Source: Macrostomum hystrix
Lineage: Eukaryota > Platyhelminthes > Macrostomidae
Direction: 5' to 3'
DNA: 64,000 bases
Assembly (NCBI GenBank): GCA_950097015.1
Contig: CATNEN010000001.1
Location: forward strand, 19,596,501 to 19,660,500
Both the position numbers and the translations under genes were made by a program. Within the stretch, counting starts at the first letter, position 1, and each line of letters starts with the position of its first letter. Of this stretch, positions 13,101 through 28,100 are shown in pieces. Below the pieces are notes generated by a model that saw only the letters and a program-made list of their open reading frames with translations, made no database searches and was not told where the DNA came from.

Positions 13101-16100
13101 GCGGCGGCGGACCGCCGTTCTCCAGGACTCGATCAACTAGGCTGCGCTGTGCCTTCACAATCAGCGGAGTGGTGAGCTCGCAGTAGCGGTTGCTGTGGAA
13201 TTGGTTGGCGATTAGAATATTTCTGAGGCCTTGATGGGAGTCTAAAATAATATATTTCAAAGAAGATCAGCTCATGGAAGATTATTTAGCAGTTGGACTA
13301 CCAAGCCATTTTGCCGCGCATTTTGCTAACAGCGTTAATACGAGCGTAGTATATATAATAACAAAAATTGACACTAGACTCAAGGGCCAGTGCAGGTGTC
13401 GTGTGTCAAGCGCACTATCAGGTGGGGTCTATACACCTAATGTAATCCCCGGCTATCTCGGACACCGTTTGAGAGCTGCGTGTCAGCAATGGAACCGAAT
13501 TTATTTTTTCGATACATATCGGCAGCATCCAAACCCACTGAAAGCAGAGCTGCTTTATTCTAAGCCAGCCGGAATTATTATTACCCGACGAAATTTCGGT
13601 ACTAATTTGCAGCTGAGTAGACTGTGAGCACATCAGGGCAAAGCAGCTTGCCAAAGGCTGCACGAATAGTTCTGGATTAGGTCGGGAGTCGAACCTAGGA
13701 CCATCTGATCCAGAGTCCGACACCTTACTGACTGAGCTATCCGCCCTGGGTTCGATAGATTACGCTAACAGTGTGGTGACTGATTAGTTGACAGACTAGG
13801 CGAGGGTGTCCTGTGGTTGAGCTGCGCCTTATATTTAGTGAAATTGGAGAAATTCGCGTCAGGGTGTCCACAGTGACCTAGTTCCACCTGTTGTAGCCCT
13901 TGAAGGTCCAGCAGTCCATCTACCTAAGGTAGATAAAGGTCGGTGGCCACCGAAGACGGAGATGTGACATTCGGGTGACATGCTGATAAATTTTGAAGGC
14001 CTGGTAAGGCCGCACTGAGGCGCAGCGCAAATATAGGGGTGTATGGAATACACTAGCGCTTATGGGAAAAATCCTACCTTCGGCCAGAACCATTGAATAT
14101 CTCAACGGTCTGAAGAGCTGGCGACTTGATTTTAGTTTCAGAAGATGCGCAATAAAAAGTTGGCCCATGTTCTTTAGTTTCGTGTGCTTGGGAAATTTCC
14201 CCTTTAGTAGTTTTAATGTTAAAGAAAACCGCAAAACCGCGCTCACTTTGTGACACCATTGAATCGTAGTCCGAGGTCCACCAGTCGCTCCCACCGTCTC
14301 TCCTGGTGCAGCACCTCCAGGGTGGCCAGTACAAACTTGCGCAGCCAGCGAAGATCGGCAGTAGAAGTGTCGTCCATGTCGGCATCGAATCGGAGGCTGG
14401 CACCGCCGGACTCGACGTCGGGACCACCGCTGAACACCGGCATGTCAGTTGGCAAGCTGAGACCCAGTCGCTTGGCCGCGGCCGCTGCAGACTCGGCTTG
14501 AAGACGCTGCAGACAGTCGCAGAGGTAGTCGCAAACGAGTGACATGGCCTCCCAGGCGTAGCGCCGAAGACCGCTGGCGTCCATGGCCTGCTGGTGGCAG
14601 CCAATCTGCGCACAAACAGGTTTTCCAAGTTGTCATCAGTAATACGAAACCGCTCCAACGTGTACTTCACCAAAATCTAGTGAATTTGCACCCAGTATAT
14701 TGGCCTCATGCTTTGATTTGGTCTAAGCTTCGGTCTAAGTTTTAGCTCAAGTGCTCAGAAATACATTTAGTTGAGTTGATAAAAAGGTTTCCTAGCCCGG
14801 GCCGCACCTGCATCAATGCAGTCTGCAGGCAGCTCCAAACCGTCTGTCCGCAGCGCAGCAGCAGGGCCCAGTGACATCCACGACCCGCCAGCACCGCCGC
14901 CCGTCTCAGACAGCGGAAGCACCGGTCTAGACAGTCCAGCAGCATCGCCGGTGTCACCGGAGGGCCGGAGACTCCTCCGTCAAAGTCGACGCCTTTCTTG
15001 CCGCGCGCCGAACGGGGCACCTTGCCAGCAGCGGCGGCGTCGCCTGCTTCGGGTTCAGACTCTTTGAACAGCTTCTCCTTGGCCAGTCGATTGGCCTCTT
15101 CGTTGCCAACCACGGCGATGATCTTCACGCTGCGCAGGAAGTCCTCCGCTGTTGGATTGCCTGCATCAAGATGTACGGCGGGCAAGCTCGTTGGTCATTA
15201 GCTGATTCTCAAATTGGAGCTTGTAAAATGTGAAACGAGAAACGTAGAACGCGGTTTGAGCAAGACCAGTGGTCGACAAACTCCCGCCCGCGGGCCAGAT
15301 GCGGCCCGTAAAGCTCCCAAATCCGGCCCGTTGCCCCTACCAACCCTTACAGTATCATGTATTATCTCTCTCATCTGGGGATGGAGAGTCTCATCTCACC
15401 TCGGTCTCATCTCGGTCTCATCCCTCCCCTATCTCATATTCCTACAGTTAATCCGGCCCGCTGTCGTCTTTTAGGTTCTCTCCGCTAAAAAGTTTGCCGA
15501 CCCGTGAGCAAGGCACTTAATTCCAGTCGCACAGGCATGTCAGGAATAAAAGACCACTAGAATATAACCTGATTCTAATGGAACTAACCAAGGCAGGCCG
15601 CGGCGGCTCGATCCATGCTAGACTTGACGCCTGTCCCACCGACACTCTGCCTACCAGCTTTCAGCCCCACCGCCGGCCCGGAAGTGTCCTCGACGGCACT
15701 GGCTCTCCGCCAGTTGAACAGAAGCGCACCAACTGAGTCCATTGTGAACCACTCGGGGTCCATGTAGGAGCTCCTGCGAAATGAAAACACCCGGGACTAG
15801 ATTAGCAATCCAAAGTAATCACGAATGAAGGTAAAGCAAGGCACATTACTTGTGAATATTGGACGGAATGCCCAGCTGCCTGAGGCGCTGATCGAATTTG
15901 TTGAGAAAGTTGCCGAAATGCGCCAGGCCGAGTACCAGGCACAAGTCCGAGCGCCAAGGCCGCTCTTCGGCGCACAGCTTCCGGAAGCGCTTCCGCTTCG
16001 CATGCCGCTTGATCAGCTCAGGCAGGTAGGCGCTGAGAACTTCTAGCGCTTTGGTCTCCACCTCCTCTTGCTGCTGGCGTTGCGTGTCAGTCATTGTGGG

Positions 16101-19100
16101 TGTTGTGCGCATTGGCTGGATTGTTTAAAAAAGTGGGTTGCAGTAGTGGTGGTCCTAAAAAGGGCCGTTTTGTCTGGCACTCTTCAGATTTTTTATGCAC
16201 AGTAGTAATGATCTCGTTTATCTAATTCTGACAAAAAATACATTCATTAGAGACTTAAAAGTAAAAAATGGCAGATTGAAATTCAAAATGTGATTTCTGT
16301 AGGATTTCCAATTTCCAAACGTGGTGTTTCTTTACTCAACCTAAAAATAACATACTTTCTACTCGGATAAGCAAAGGTATTAAACTCTATTAGTTTATTG
16401 CTACTTTAGTTTAATTTAGTTAGTAGTTTAGTTGTTAATGAAATATTTGTGAAGTAAAACACAAACGTGCAAATGTTGTCACTTTAAATTTTAATGTTAT
16501 GTTTTGATCCTAATCGAAAGTAAAATATTACGTCTGAATTGCAAGTTTAATACTAAAAAAACACATTACATTCAAAATCTGTTAGTAAAAGTTAAAAAGA
16601 CAGGGTGCAGTTCTTTGTTATTTTTTTACGCGCGCCAGTTTAAAATTCGGACAATAAAATTTCTAAGAAACGAATGACAAAGGTGACTGAAAAATTGAAA
16701 ACAGTTTTTGACCGCTCCAGTTAAGTATTATAGCTACCTTGTAAGCAGCCAGCACTTCAGGTGGCAAGTCTTTCATTGACGGATGATAAAAGTCCTGGCC
16801 GAATTTCAAAAGTTTCATTTGATTAGATTTTTATCACAACTTTTGATATCCTTATGTTAAAAAGTTCGTTTCCTGTGATAATTATCGCTATGTGAACTAA
16901 TTAATCTAGTCTAGCCACACTACTCATGGAAAATTGACTTGCAAGTAGAAGTATAAGCGTTTTCTCTGTCAAAGCGTGTGCTTGAAAAATGAATATTCTA
17001 ACTTCAGTGAGAACTGTGTTGCTAATAAAAGATAAAATTGCATTATTTACCCAGGTGTTGGCCTAGAATGATTAGTATTATGCAAGAAACAAAAATTTTT
17101 TTTTCTATGAATGACTTTGAAACACATTTGAAAGCAAAGCTCTGGAAAATCATATGAAGACACATGCCCTAGTATGTTAGACACAATAATCCATCGCGCT
17201 TAGGATAGGATTATCCATCACCTACAAGATAGGATAATCCATCACCTATAAGATTCGATAATCCATCACCTATAAGACTCGATAATCCATCACCTATAAG
17301 ACTCGATAATCTATCACCTATAAGACTCGATAATCCATCACCTACAAGACAGTATAATCCATCACCAATCAGACTAGTTAATCCATCAGCTATCAGACCG
17401 GATAATCCATTATCTGTTAGAACGAATAATCCATCACCTTTCGACAATGCCAACACCAGTACGAAGATAGTGTGTAGTGTACCTGACAGCTTCAGAACAA
17501 AGTAAAATGTCTTAACGTACACTTAATTTGAGCAGTTTCTCACCTTGTACTTCTTCTTTGTCTGTTGCTGATTTCCTGCCTGCTTCTTCTTGGCTGCGCC
17601 ACCACCGCCGCCACCGCCGCCGCGATTGCTGGAGTCGCCCTCACCCCGGAGCTCGGCCACCGAGGCGCCCGGAATTCTCGACTGATCGCTGACTGACGCC
17701 GTAGTGCCAGCAGCCGCAGCTCTTGTGCCAGCCTCCTTGCCTTTGCCAACGTGCTTCACGCCGGTGTAGAGCTCGTTGCGCTTGTCCAGAAACTCGGTCG
17801 TCTCCTTCGTCCATTCGATCACGAGGTCGTAGTGACCCTCGCTAAGTCCCTTCTCGGCCACCTTGACGAAGAACTCGATGTAGCGCATTCGTTTGCGGAA
17901 TTTGCTCACTGCAAAATCGGTATATTTAAACAAAAGTGTGTACGCGATACTACTTACAGTAGCTAGGTGAATGTGTAGACAGGTGTTATTTATTTGTGGT
18001 ACAATTAGTGATGTCATATACGATGATAGAGACGAGTCAAAGCAGTCAAATTGACCTATCAGATACGAACGAAGTTCACATCAATTAAAAATGTGTGCAT
18101 TTGAAGGTCGTAGTTGCAGCATTTGATGAAGGGCTAGTGTAAGTTACTTTGTCCCATCTCTTCTGTGTACTGGGATACACAAAACACAAGACATGTTTGC
18201 TGAGCTTATTGTCAAGGAGGTTTCGAGTGCAATATTTATTTGCAGTCACTTTAAAATACTTGTTTAACAATTGTTTAAATTGTTTAACAATTTAATACAA
18301 CGAGAGCATTTAGAAACCACTTGCTGAACACATCTATAACACGTGTGGAACCACTTGTCTAACAACTGAACACAATTAGAACTCGAGGAACCACTTGTCT
18401 AACAACTGAACACAATTAGTACTCGAGGAACCACTTGTCTAACAACTGAAAACTGTTATAACTCGAGGAACCACTTGTCTAACAACTAAACACAATTAGA
18501 ACATTTGGAACCACTTATCTAACGACTGAACACAATTAGAACACGTGGAACCACTTGTCTAACATCTGAACACAATTAGAACACGTGGAACCACTTATCT
18601 AACAACTGAACACAATTAGAACACGTGGAACCACTTATCTAACAACTGAACGCATAAGAACATTTGGAACCACTTATCTAACAACTGAACACAATTAGAA
18701 CACGTGGAACCACTTATCTAACAACTGAACACAATTAGAACACGTGGAACCACTTGTCTAACAACTGAACACAATTAGAACACGTGGAACCACTTGTCTA
18801 ACAACTGAACACAATTAGAACATTTAGAACCACTTATCTAACAACTGAACACATTAGAACATTTGGAACCACTTATCTAACAACTGAACACAATTAGAAC
18901 ACGTGGAACCACTTATCTAACAACTGAACACAATTAGAACACGTGGAACCACTTGTCTAACAACTGAACACAATTAGAACACGTGGAACCACTTGTCTAA
19001 CAACTGAACACAATTAGAACATTTGGAACCACTTATCTAACAACTGAACACATTAGAACATATGAAACCACTTATCTAACAACTGAACACAATTAGAACA

Positions 19101-22100
19101 CGTGGAACCACGTATCTAACAACTGAACACAATTAGAACACGTGGAACCACTTGTCTAACAACTGAAAACTGTTAGAACTCGAGGAACCACTTGTCTAGC
19201 AACTGAACACAATTAGAACACGTGGAACCACTTATCTAACAACTGAACACAATTAGAACACGTGGAACCACTTATCTAACAACTGAGCAAAATTAGAACA
19301 CGTGGAACCACTTATCTAACGACTGAACACAATTAGAACACGTGGAACCACTTATCTAACAACTGAACACAATTAGAACACGTGGAACCACGTATCTAAC
19401 AACTGAACACAATTAGAACACGTGGAACCACTTGTCTAACAACTGAACACAATTAGAACACGTGGAACCACTTGTCTAACAACTGAACACAATTAGAACA
19501 TTTGGAACCACTTATCTAACAACTGAACACATTAGAACATTTGAAACCACTTATCTAACAACTGAACACAATTAGAACACGTGGAACCACTTATCTAACA
19601 ACTGAACACTGTTAGAACATTTGGAACCACTTATCTAACAACTGAACACAATTAGAATATTTGGAACCACTTATCTAACAACTGAACACATTAGAATATT
19701 CGGAACCACTTATCTAACAACTGAACACAATTAGAACACGTGGAACCACTTATCTAACAACTGAACACAATTAGAACACGTGGAACCACTTATCTAACAA
19801 CTGAACACAATTAGAACACGTGGAACCACTTATCTAACGACTGAACACAATTAGAACACGTGGAACCACTTATCTAACAACTGAACACAATTAGAACACG
19901 TGGAACCACTTATCGAACAACTGAACACAATTAGAACACGTGGAACCACTTATCTAACAACTGAACACATTAGAATATTTGGAACCACTTATCTAACAAC
20001 TGAACACATTAGAATATTTGGAACCACTTATCTAACAACTGAACACAATTAGAACACGTGGAACCACGTATCTAACAACTGAACACTGTTAGAACATTTG
20101 GAACCACTTATCTAACAACTGAACACAATTAGAACACGTGGAACCACTTATCTAACAACTGAACACAATTAGAACACGTGGAACCACTTATCTAACAACT
20201 GAGCAAAATTAGAACACGTGGAACCACGTATCTAACAACTGAACACTGTTAGAACATTTGGAACCACTTATCTAACAACTGAACACAATTAGAACACGTG
20301 GAACCACTTATCTAACGACTGAACACAATTAGAACACGTGGAACCACTTATCTAACAACTGAACACAATTAGAACACGTGGAACCACTTGTCTAACAACT
20401 GAACACAATTAGAACACGTGGAACCACTTATCTAACAACTGAACACATTAGAACATTTGGAACCACTTATCTATCAACTAAACACAATTAGAACACGTGG
20501 AACCACTTATCTAACAACTGAGCAAAATTAGAACACGTGGAACCACGTATCTAACAACTGAACACAATTAGAACACATGGAACCACTTATCTAACAACTG
20601 AACACAATTAGAACACGTGGAACCACTTATCTAACAACTGAACACAATTAGAACACGTGGAACCACTTATCTAACAACTGAACACAATTAGAACACGTGG
20701 AACCACTTATCTAACAACTGAGCAAAATTAGAACACGTGGAACCACGTATCTAACAACTGAACACTGTTAGAACATTTGGAACCACTTATCTAACAACTG
20801 AACACAATTAGAACACGTGGAACCACTTATCTAACGACTGAACACAATTAGAACACGTGGAACCACTTATCTAACAACTGAACACAATTAGAACACGTGG
20901 AACCACTTGTCTAACAACTGAAAACTGTTAGAACTCGAGGAACCACTTGTCTAACAACTGAACACAATTAGAACACGTGGAACCACTTATCTAACAACTG
21001 AACACATTAGAACATTTGGAACCACTTATCTAACAACTGAACACAATTAGAACACGTGGAACCACGTATCTAACAACTGAACACTGTTAGAACATTTGGA
21101 ACCACTTATCTAACAACTGAACACAATTAGAACACGTGGAACCACTTATCTAACGACTGAACACAATTAGAACACGTGGAACCACTTATCTAACAACTGA
21201 ACACAATTAGAACACGTGGAACCACTTGTCTAACAACTGAACACAATTAGAACACGTGGAACCACTTATCTAACAACTGAACACATTAGAACATTTGGAA
21301 CCACTTATCTAACAACTGAACACAATTAGAACACGTGGAACCACTTATCTAACGACTGAACACAATTAGAACACGTGGAACCACTTATCTAACAACTGAA
21401 CACAATTAGAACACGTGGAACCACTTGTCTAACAACTGAACACAATTAGAACACGTGGAACCACTTATCTAACAACTGAACACATTAGAACATTTGGAAC
21501 CACTTATCTAACAACTAAACACAATTAGAACACGTGGAACCACTTATCTAACAACTGAGCAAAATTAGAACACGTGGAACCACTTATCTAACAACTGAAC
21601 ACAATTAGAACACGTGGAACCACTTATCTAACAACTGAACACAATTAGAACACGTGGAACCACTTATCTAACAACTGAACACAATTAGAACACGTGGAAC
21701 CACTTATCTAACAACTGAACACAATTAGAACACGTGGAACCACTTATCTAACAACTGAGCAAAATTAGAACACGTGGAACCACGTATCTAACAACTGAAC
21801 ACTGTTAGAACATTTGGTACCACTTATCTAACAACTGAACACAATTAGAACACGTGGAACCACTTATCTAACGACTGAACACAATTAGAACACGTGGAAC
21901 CACTTATCTAACAACTGAACACAATTAGAACACGTGGAACCACTTGTCTAACAACTGAAAACTGTTAGAACTCGAGGAACCACTTGTCTAACAACTGAAC
22001 ACAATTAGAACACGTGGAACCACTTATCTAACAACTGAACACAATTAGAACACGTGGAACCACTTATCTAACAACTGAACACAATTAGAACACGTGGAAC

Positions 22101-25100
22101 CACTTATCTAACAACTGAACACATTAGAACATTTGGAACCACTTATCTAACAACTGAACACAATTAGAACACGTGGAACCACTTATCTAACAACTGAACA
22201 CTGTTAGAACATTTGGAACCACTTATCTAACAACTGAACACAATTAGAACACGTGGAACCACTTATCTAACGACTGAACACAATTAGAACACGTGGAACC
22301 ACTTATCTAACAACTGAACACAATTAGAACACGTGGAACCACTTGTCTAACAACTGAACACAATTAGAACACGTGGAACCACTTATCTAACAACTGAAAA
22401 CTGTTAGAACTCGAGGAATCACTTATCTAACAACTGAACACAATTAGAACACGTGGAATCACTTATCTAACAACTGAACACAATTAGAACACGTGGAATC
22501 ACTTATCTAACAACTGAACGCAATTAGAACATGTGGAACCACTTATCTAACAACTGAACACAATTTCAAATTTCAAAAGCCCGTCAAGAAAACAAATTTA
22601 AGTGCAAAAAGGTTTTTTCGAAAAGTTCATTTCTGGAATAGGGCCCAGACAAAGAATAGAACACAGGAAATAGGACTACAGAATGGGTATTGACAAATGC
22701 TTATAACAATCTGTATCATGTACCTACCCTTTCGATATTGTAGAACTGCAATAAAATTGAATTGATCAGACTAAATATTCAAAATTTAAGTTAAAATACA
22801 AATTTTTAATTTTATACATTTAAATTTTAATTAAAATATTCAATTTATTCAAATTTATTTTACTCTAGTTTAAATTTCAGTTAATTTTGAAAATATAAAA
22901 TATTCAAAATTGTTAAAAATTAAATTACATCCTTGAAGATAAAGGCCTTCACAGCTGATTCTAAGAAACTCACCCTCTTTGTAGGCGACCTTGCTTGGCA
23001 GGAAAGCCACATAGGCGTGTAGAATGCTCGGGTCCTCATTTCCAGTCAACTCAGTGTCTGTGCCACCTGTCAAATTTTATTTGTCAAATAATAGATTGAA
23101 CTTCGAAAACCTGACAGAAAAATTTTCACATCTGAAAAATTTAAACTGGTGCAAAATATAAAAAACATGATCTAAAGCTTTTAAAGTATACAGTTAGGGA
23201 TGTGTTAAGAGACTTGTACTATTTTTTACTTATTCCTTTACTCGCACCTACATCATTTGTAACTCACAGGGAGAAGGAATTTTACAAACTACGTTACGGG
23301 AATTTCTAAGTAAAATAAAATTGACACGAGAACATTGAAACTGATAGAGAAGGTTCTGAAACTGTTGAATCCAACTGTGCTTCTTTGATTTCTACTCTAG
23401 CTTCTATTCCATGATTGTTGCTTCGATTCCAACTTCGATTCCTAATTCGACTTTACGATCTTTGCTTCGATTCCAACTTCGATTCTTCAGTTGTTCTTGC
23501 TTCGATTCCAACTTCGATTCTTCAGTCGTTCTTGCTTCGATTCCAACTTCGATTCTTCAGTCGTTCTTGCTTCGATTCCAACTTCGATTCTTCGATCGTT
23601 GCTTCGATTCCAACTTCGATTCTTCAGTCGTTCATGCTTCGATTCCAACTTCGAATCTTCAATCGTTCTTGCTTCGATTCCAACTTCGATTTTACGATCG
23701 GTGCTTCGATTCTAAACTTCGATTCTACAATCTTTGCTTCGATTCCAACTTCGATTCTTCAGTTGTTCTTGCTTCGATTCCAACTTCGATTCTTCAGTCA
23801 TTCTTGCTTCGATTCCAACTTCGATTCTTCAGTCGTTCATGCTTCGATTCCAACTTCTATTCTAGGATTTTAGCTTCGATTCTAGCTTCGATTTTGCTAT
23901 AGTTGCTTCGATTCCAACCTTTATTCTTTGAGGAAAGAATTTAAGCTAGATTCAAGCTGCTGCATACCTGATGCAATTAGTACTGATTGACAAGTACAGA
24001 GTTAGTACACCAATACTGTTTCACAAGCGTGCAAAGCCAGATCGTTCAAGAGTTTTGCGAGATTATTGAAAAAAACACTGGATTCAGACAAAGGCAAAAA
24101 ATCAGACCGGCTTTTGGGAAATGGAAAAGAAAATCGAAAAAATCCACAGACAAGGGTAACAAAGATTCAAAGACGTTGGCATGCAGGGATGGGGAAACAA
24201 GGAACATAGATTTAGGTGCTCATTGGTCATTGTTGTACTTCTGATTTAGTTGTTTTTGAGAATCCAGCTACCTGCGACGTCAGCGCTGCACTCGTCCAAG
24301 TCCAACAAGGATGCTGATACGACTGCGAGCGTGCGTGAGACATTCAGAAAACTATTTTGCTGGCGATTTGAAAAGCGACCAAAAATAACAAAAAACTCAG
24401 GCTACTCTGATCTAGAACTAGCTCGTAAATCCTTCTCTACTGGTGTTTCTGTGCAACATGTGACTGCAATGAATCGAGCTCAGGGACCTTGGCGCAAGAT
24501 TCAAACGCTTCACATTCTTGACTAAGGGAAATAAGAAAAGGGACCAGCTCCACATCATCAAAGGCTCCACATCAGAAAAGGCTGCTTCTCCCAGTCACCA
24601 CTTCCTCCAAAGTCAGGTACCAGTGGAGCTTTGTTCCTTTCTGCCAGTGAAACCGCGGGAACATCTTGCGCCAAACCCGACGCTCTCTGACATTTGCAGC
24701 CCCTTGAGCAACGCCACCTCATCCACGGGCTAGCGGTACAGACGGACTTGGTCAAGAGACCTGGAGACCTGGTCAAGCGAAAACACGGTCGGTACGAGCA
24801 AAGCTTGAAAAACACAAATTTTCATTCGACTCACTCGATCGAGTAGTTGACAGCATGTACTCTTCCAGGGCGATGAGCTCCTCGTTGGCGTTGTCCACAT
24901 CAGCGCCACCGCCAGCGCCTGAGGCTGCAGCCGCAGCCGCAGCCGCCTTCTCGTTGGCTCCAGCAGCGCCCGGCTTCTTCTTTCGCTTGCGAATGATGTC
25001 GTTGACATTCTCGCCGATTTCGCTGACGGCGTCCAACGCGGCGGCCGCATTCGCCGCGGCTGCATTCGATGGCGGCTGATCCGCATCCGGCTGCAGCAGC

Positions 25101-28100
25101 TTGCGTCCGCATTCCAGCATGCTGGCAGCCAAGGCATCTTCGTGCCAGGTGCGCAGTGTGCGGCTCAGGTAGTAGGTGATGCAGGCGATCATGTGCGCTA
25201 AAGACTGGGTGGCCCTGCTGCTGGAGCGGCGCAGACGTTGAGACGATGGAATCTCCAATAGGACGGCGACGCATCGTTGAAGCACCTGAAGGTGTTGGTT
25301 GACATGGATGGGTTCGGGTTAAACATATGCTAAACAAGCTAATGGTACATAGGTAGGGTGCTACAGGCACAGGTGTGTACATCTGCCCTAGCTGATTTCT
25401 TATCGTCAGCAAGCAGCGTACACACTCACTGTGTCTCGGGGGAGTGAGTGGAACAGCGGTTGACACGTTAGTCTTTGGCACCAAGGTCCCTGACTTTGAT
25501 TCCACCGCGAGGCCAAAATTCATTTGGGTTCATGCAATTTACGCCCTTGTGGGACAACCTCCAAGGCACATTGAAGGGCAGATGTGCACACCTATGTGCG
25601 TGTGTGCTCAGGAGTCAGCGGAATGGGCTAGATTTGCCTCATCACTAGCTGCGTGTATACTGTCACCAAATGATGTTCTATTGCCCACATCCCTCCTGCA
25701 AATAGCTATCAATCACGCTTTCGCGCCGCGTTGGCCCCAAAACTGACCATTGTTGCAAAAGACAAAACATTATTTTTTATCTGTTCGTCTATTTTTGATC
25801 AACCTTGCGCTCTTCCCAACTCCGAATGCGTACCTGCAGCACCGCCCTAGTCTGCATCTTGTAGTGCACCAGAGGGGCCAGGAGTCCGTAGGCCGTCACC
25901 ACAGCCTGCAGCGCATAGCCAGCATCGTTGAGCCACATGGCCACATCCATCGCTAGCAGGGTGGCCTCGCACTGGCGCAGCCGATCCGCCTGTCCAGGAA
26001 ATGCTGGCCCAGCGTCGCACAATGAGTCACAGTAGAGACGCTTTTCTACCGTGGCAATGTCCGCGCCCAGCAGCAGGCACTCGATGAAGAGGCGCAGCTG
26101 GATCGGAGATGCCAGACTGAGGATTCGACGATTGGCTCGCCGTCTGGTCAGTCGGAACTCCGGCCGGCTAGTCAGGGCCAGTTCGTCCGATGGCGGCACC
26201 GGGCGAGCTACGAAGTGTCGCCAGAGGTGGGCCTCGCAGACTCGCTTGGCCGCAGCGTACGCTCCGATGCGGTAGGCGGCCTGGGCCAGCAGCGCCCAAC
26301 CGGTAATCAGCGGGCTCGGATGGCTCGCCAGAATCGGTCTTGTCGACGGCCCGATGCCGCTGCCAACCAGACGGCCTTCGACATCGTAGGCGGCCACGGC
26401 GAAGACGTACTTCTGGTTGGGCTGCAGGCCGTAGACCCGGAACTGGCAGTTGAAGGCCGGAACAGGAACTCCAGCGCCACAGAGCTGGTCATCGCACAGG
26501 CGGACTTTAACATTGGAGCCCGTGACGGCTCTGGCGAACACCCGGTACCAGGCAACGCTAGGAGCGGCGCGGGACCATCGCCCGGGTCGCAGCGTCATCT
26601 CGGTGTCCGTACGGCTTAGCAGAATCGGGGCTGGCGGCGTGTCAGCTGTTCCAGCCACGGCCTCGTCAGCTCCGGCTAAAGCCACAGCGACATTCTCCCG
26701 GTAGAGCGACTCCTCTTCGGCTGCGTGCTTGGCCATCAGGCTGATCGCCTCGTCGATGAGCTCTACAGCTCGAGAGCCGGGCACGGGTGGGAAGCCGCCA
26801 CCAGCTCGGAGCTCCTCCAGACGCAGGGCGCTCTGGGCGCAGAGCAGGGCTCGACTGAAGCCGTTGCGATTCGCGCACTGGTAGAGCTGGTCGAAGCCGG
26901 GGTAGGGCGGCGGCTTCACGCCCCGGGGAAAGATCTTGCGCGCCTCAGCCTGGTCGTAGTCGATCTTCTCTAGCTCAGCTAGACGCAGCGATACTCTGTG
27001 ATAGATGGCCAGCAGCTCCACCTGCAGATCCTTCACGGTACTCCAGACGGCGTTGGCATCAGGCGGCAAGTCTATTGGTCGCTTTACTGACGCTCTCGTC
27101 TGCTCAAAGTCTGCGTCAGTCTGCGGCTCGAACAGGTGCGGGTTGACCTCCTGTGACCAGACAACGTCGCAAACTGAACGACCGTCGGCCAGGACGGTGG
27201 CTGACCGGGCATCGCTGACATTTTTCAGACCGATCTCCAAGATGTGCTTCGCAGACTGCAGCTGCTCTTTCACTGGTTGCTTGAGCATCGTCATAGTCTC
27301 CACGCTGGCTCTCTGGCCAAAGCTATCAGTTGGGTCCATCGCCCCAGCTGAAGCGTCAAATGTCACGGAAGACGCCTGCTGCTGCTGCGTCTGCTGAGGA
27401 GACACTGCATGGTTTTCAACGATGAGCGCTAGTCTCAGCACCACCTCCGCGGCCATCGCCGCATCGACGCTTGCCACGTTTAGCCAGGCAAGACTTCTGT
27501 GCACGGTGGCCAGCACGTGGACCCACTTGTTAGGATTGTCCAGTTTCACCAAGCCGCCGCCGCCACTGCCACCGTCCGAACCGGTTTGATGCTTCTGCAG
27601 TACGGCTTTGCAGCGCTGCCACAGATAGATGACAGCATCGAGGAGGATGTCGGTCTGGTAGGCTTCCGGCGGACAGTCGCCATCGATGATGCCAACCAGA
27701 GCATTGGTCAGGGCAAGCAGGTCGTCAGACTGCTCGGCTCCACCTCCAGCTTTGTCGGCGTCGCCTCCGCTCAGCTGCTGCTGCTGCTGCTGCTTAGATC
27801 CGTCATCTTTAGCTGCATCATCTTTTGAAGCCTTCTTGGTCGCATCACCTTCGCCAGCACCGCCGCCGCCACCGCCGCCGCCGCCGCCGCCGCCCTGCTG
27901 TCGAACCTGTTCAAGAGCCTGCTGTTGCATGCGCATCGCCTCCTTCAGCTGGCTGGCTTTCTTCTGCTTCAGATTGGAGGCGATCAGCTTCATCGCCTGC
28001 AGCAGGTCCAGGGTTCGCGCCTCCGGTTCCAGCTGCTTCGCCTCCCAGCCGGGCGGTGGAGCTTTGAGCACCGGAATCAAGGCGCTAGTCAGCCAGTCGA

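Noticed and set aside
18300-22563. CRISPR array
   Set aside because: Units are directly adjacent with no unique spacers, and the setting is a eukaryotic intron.
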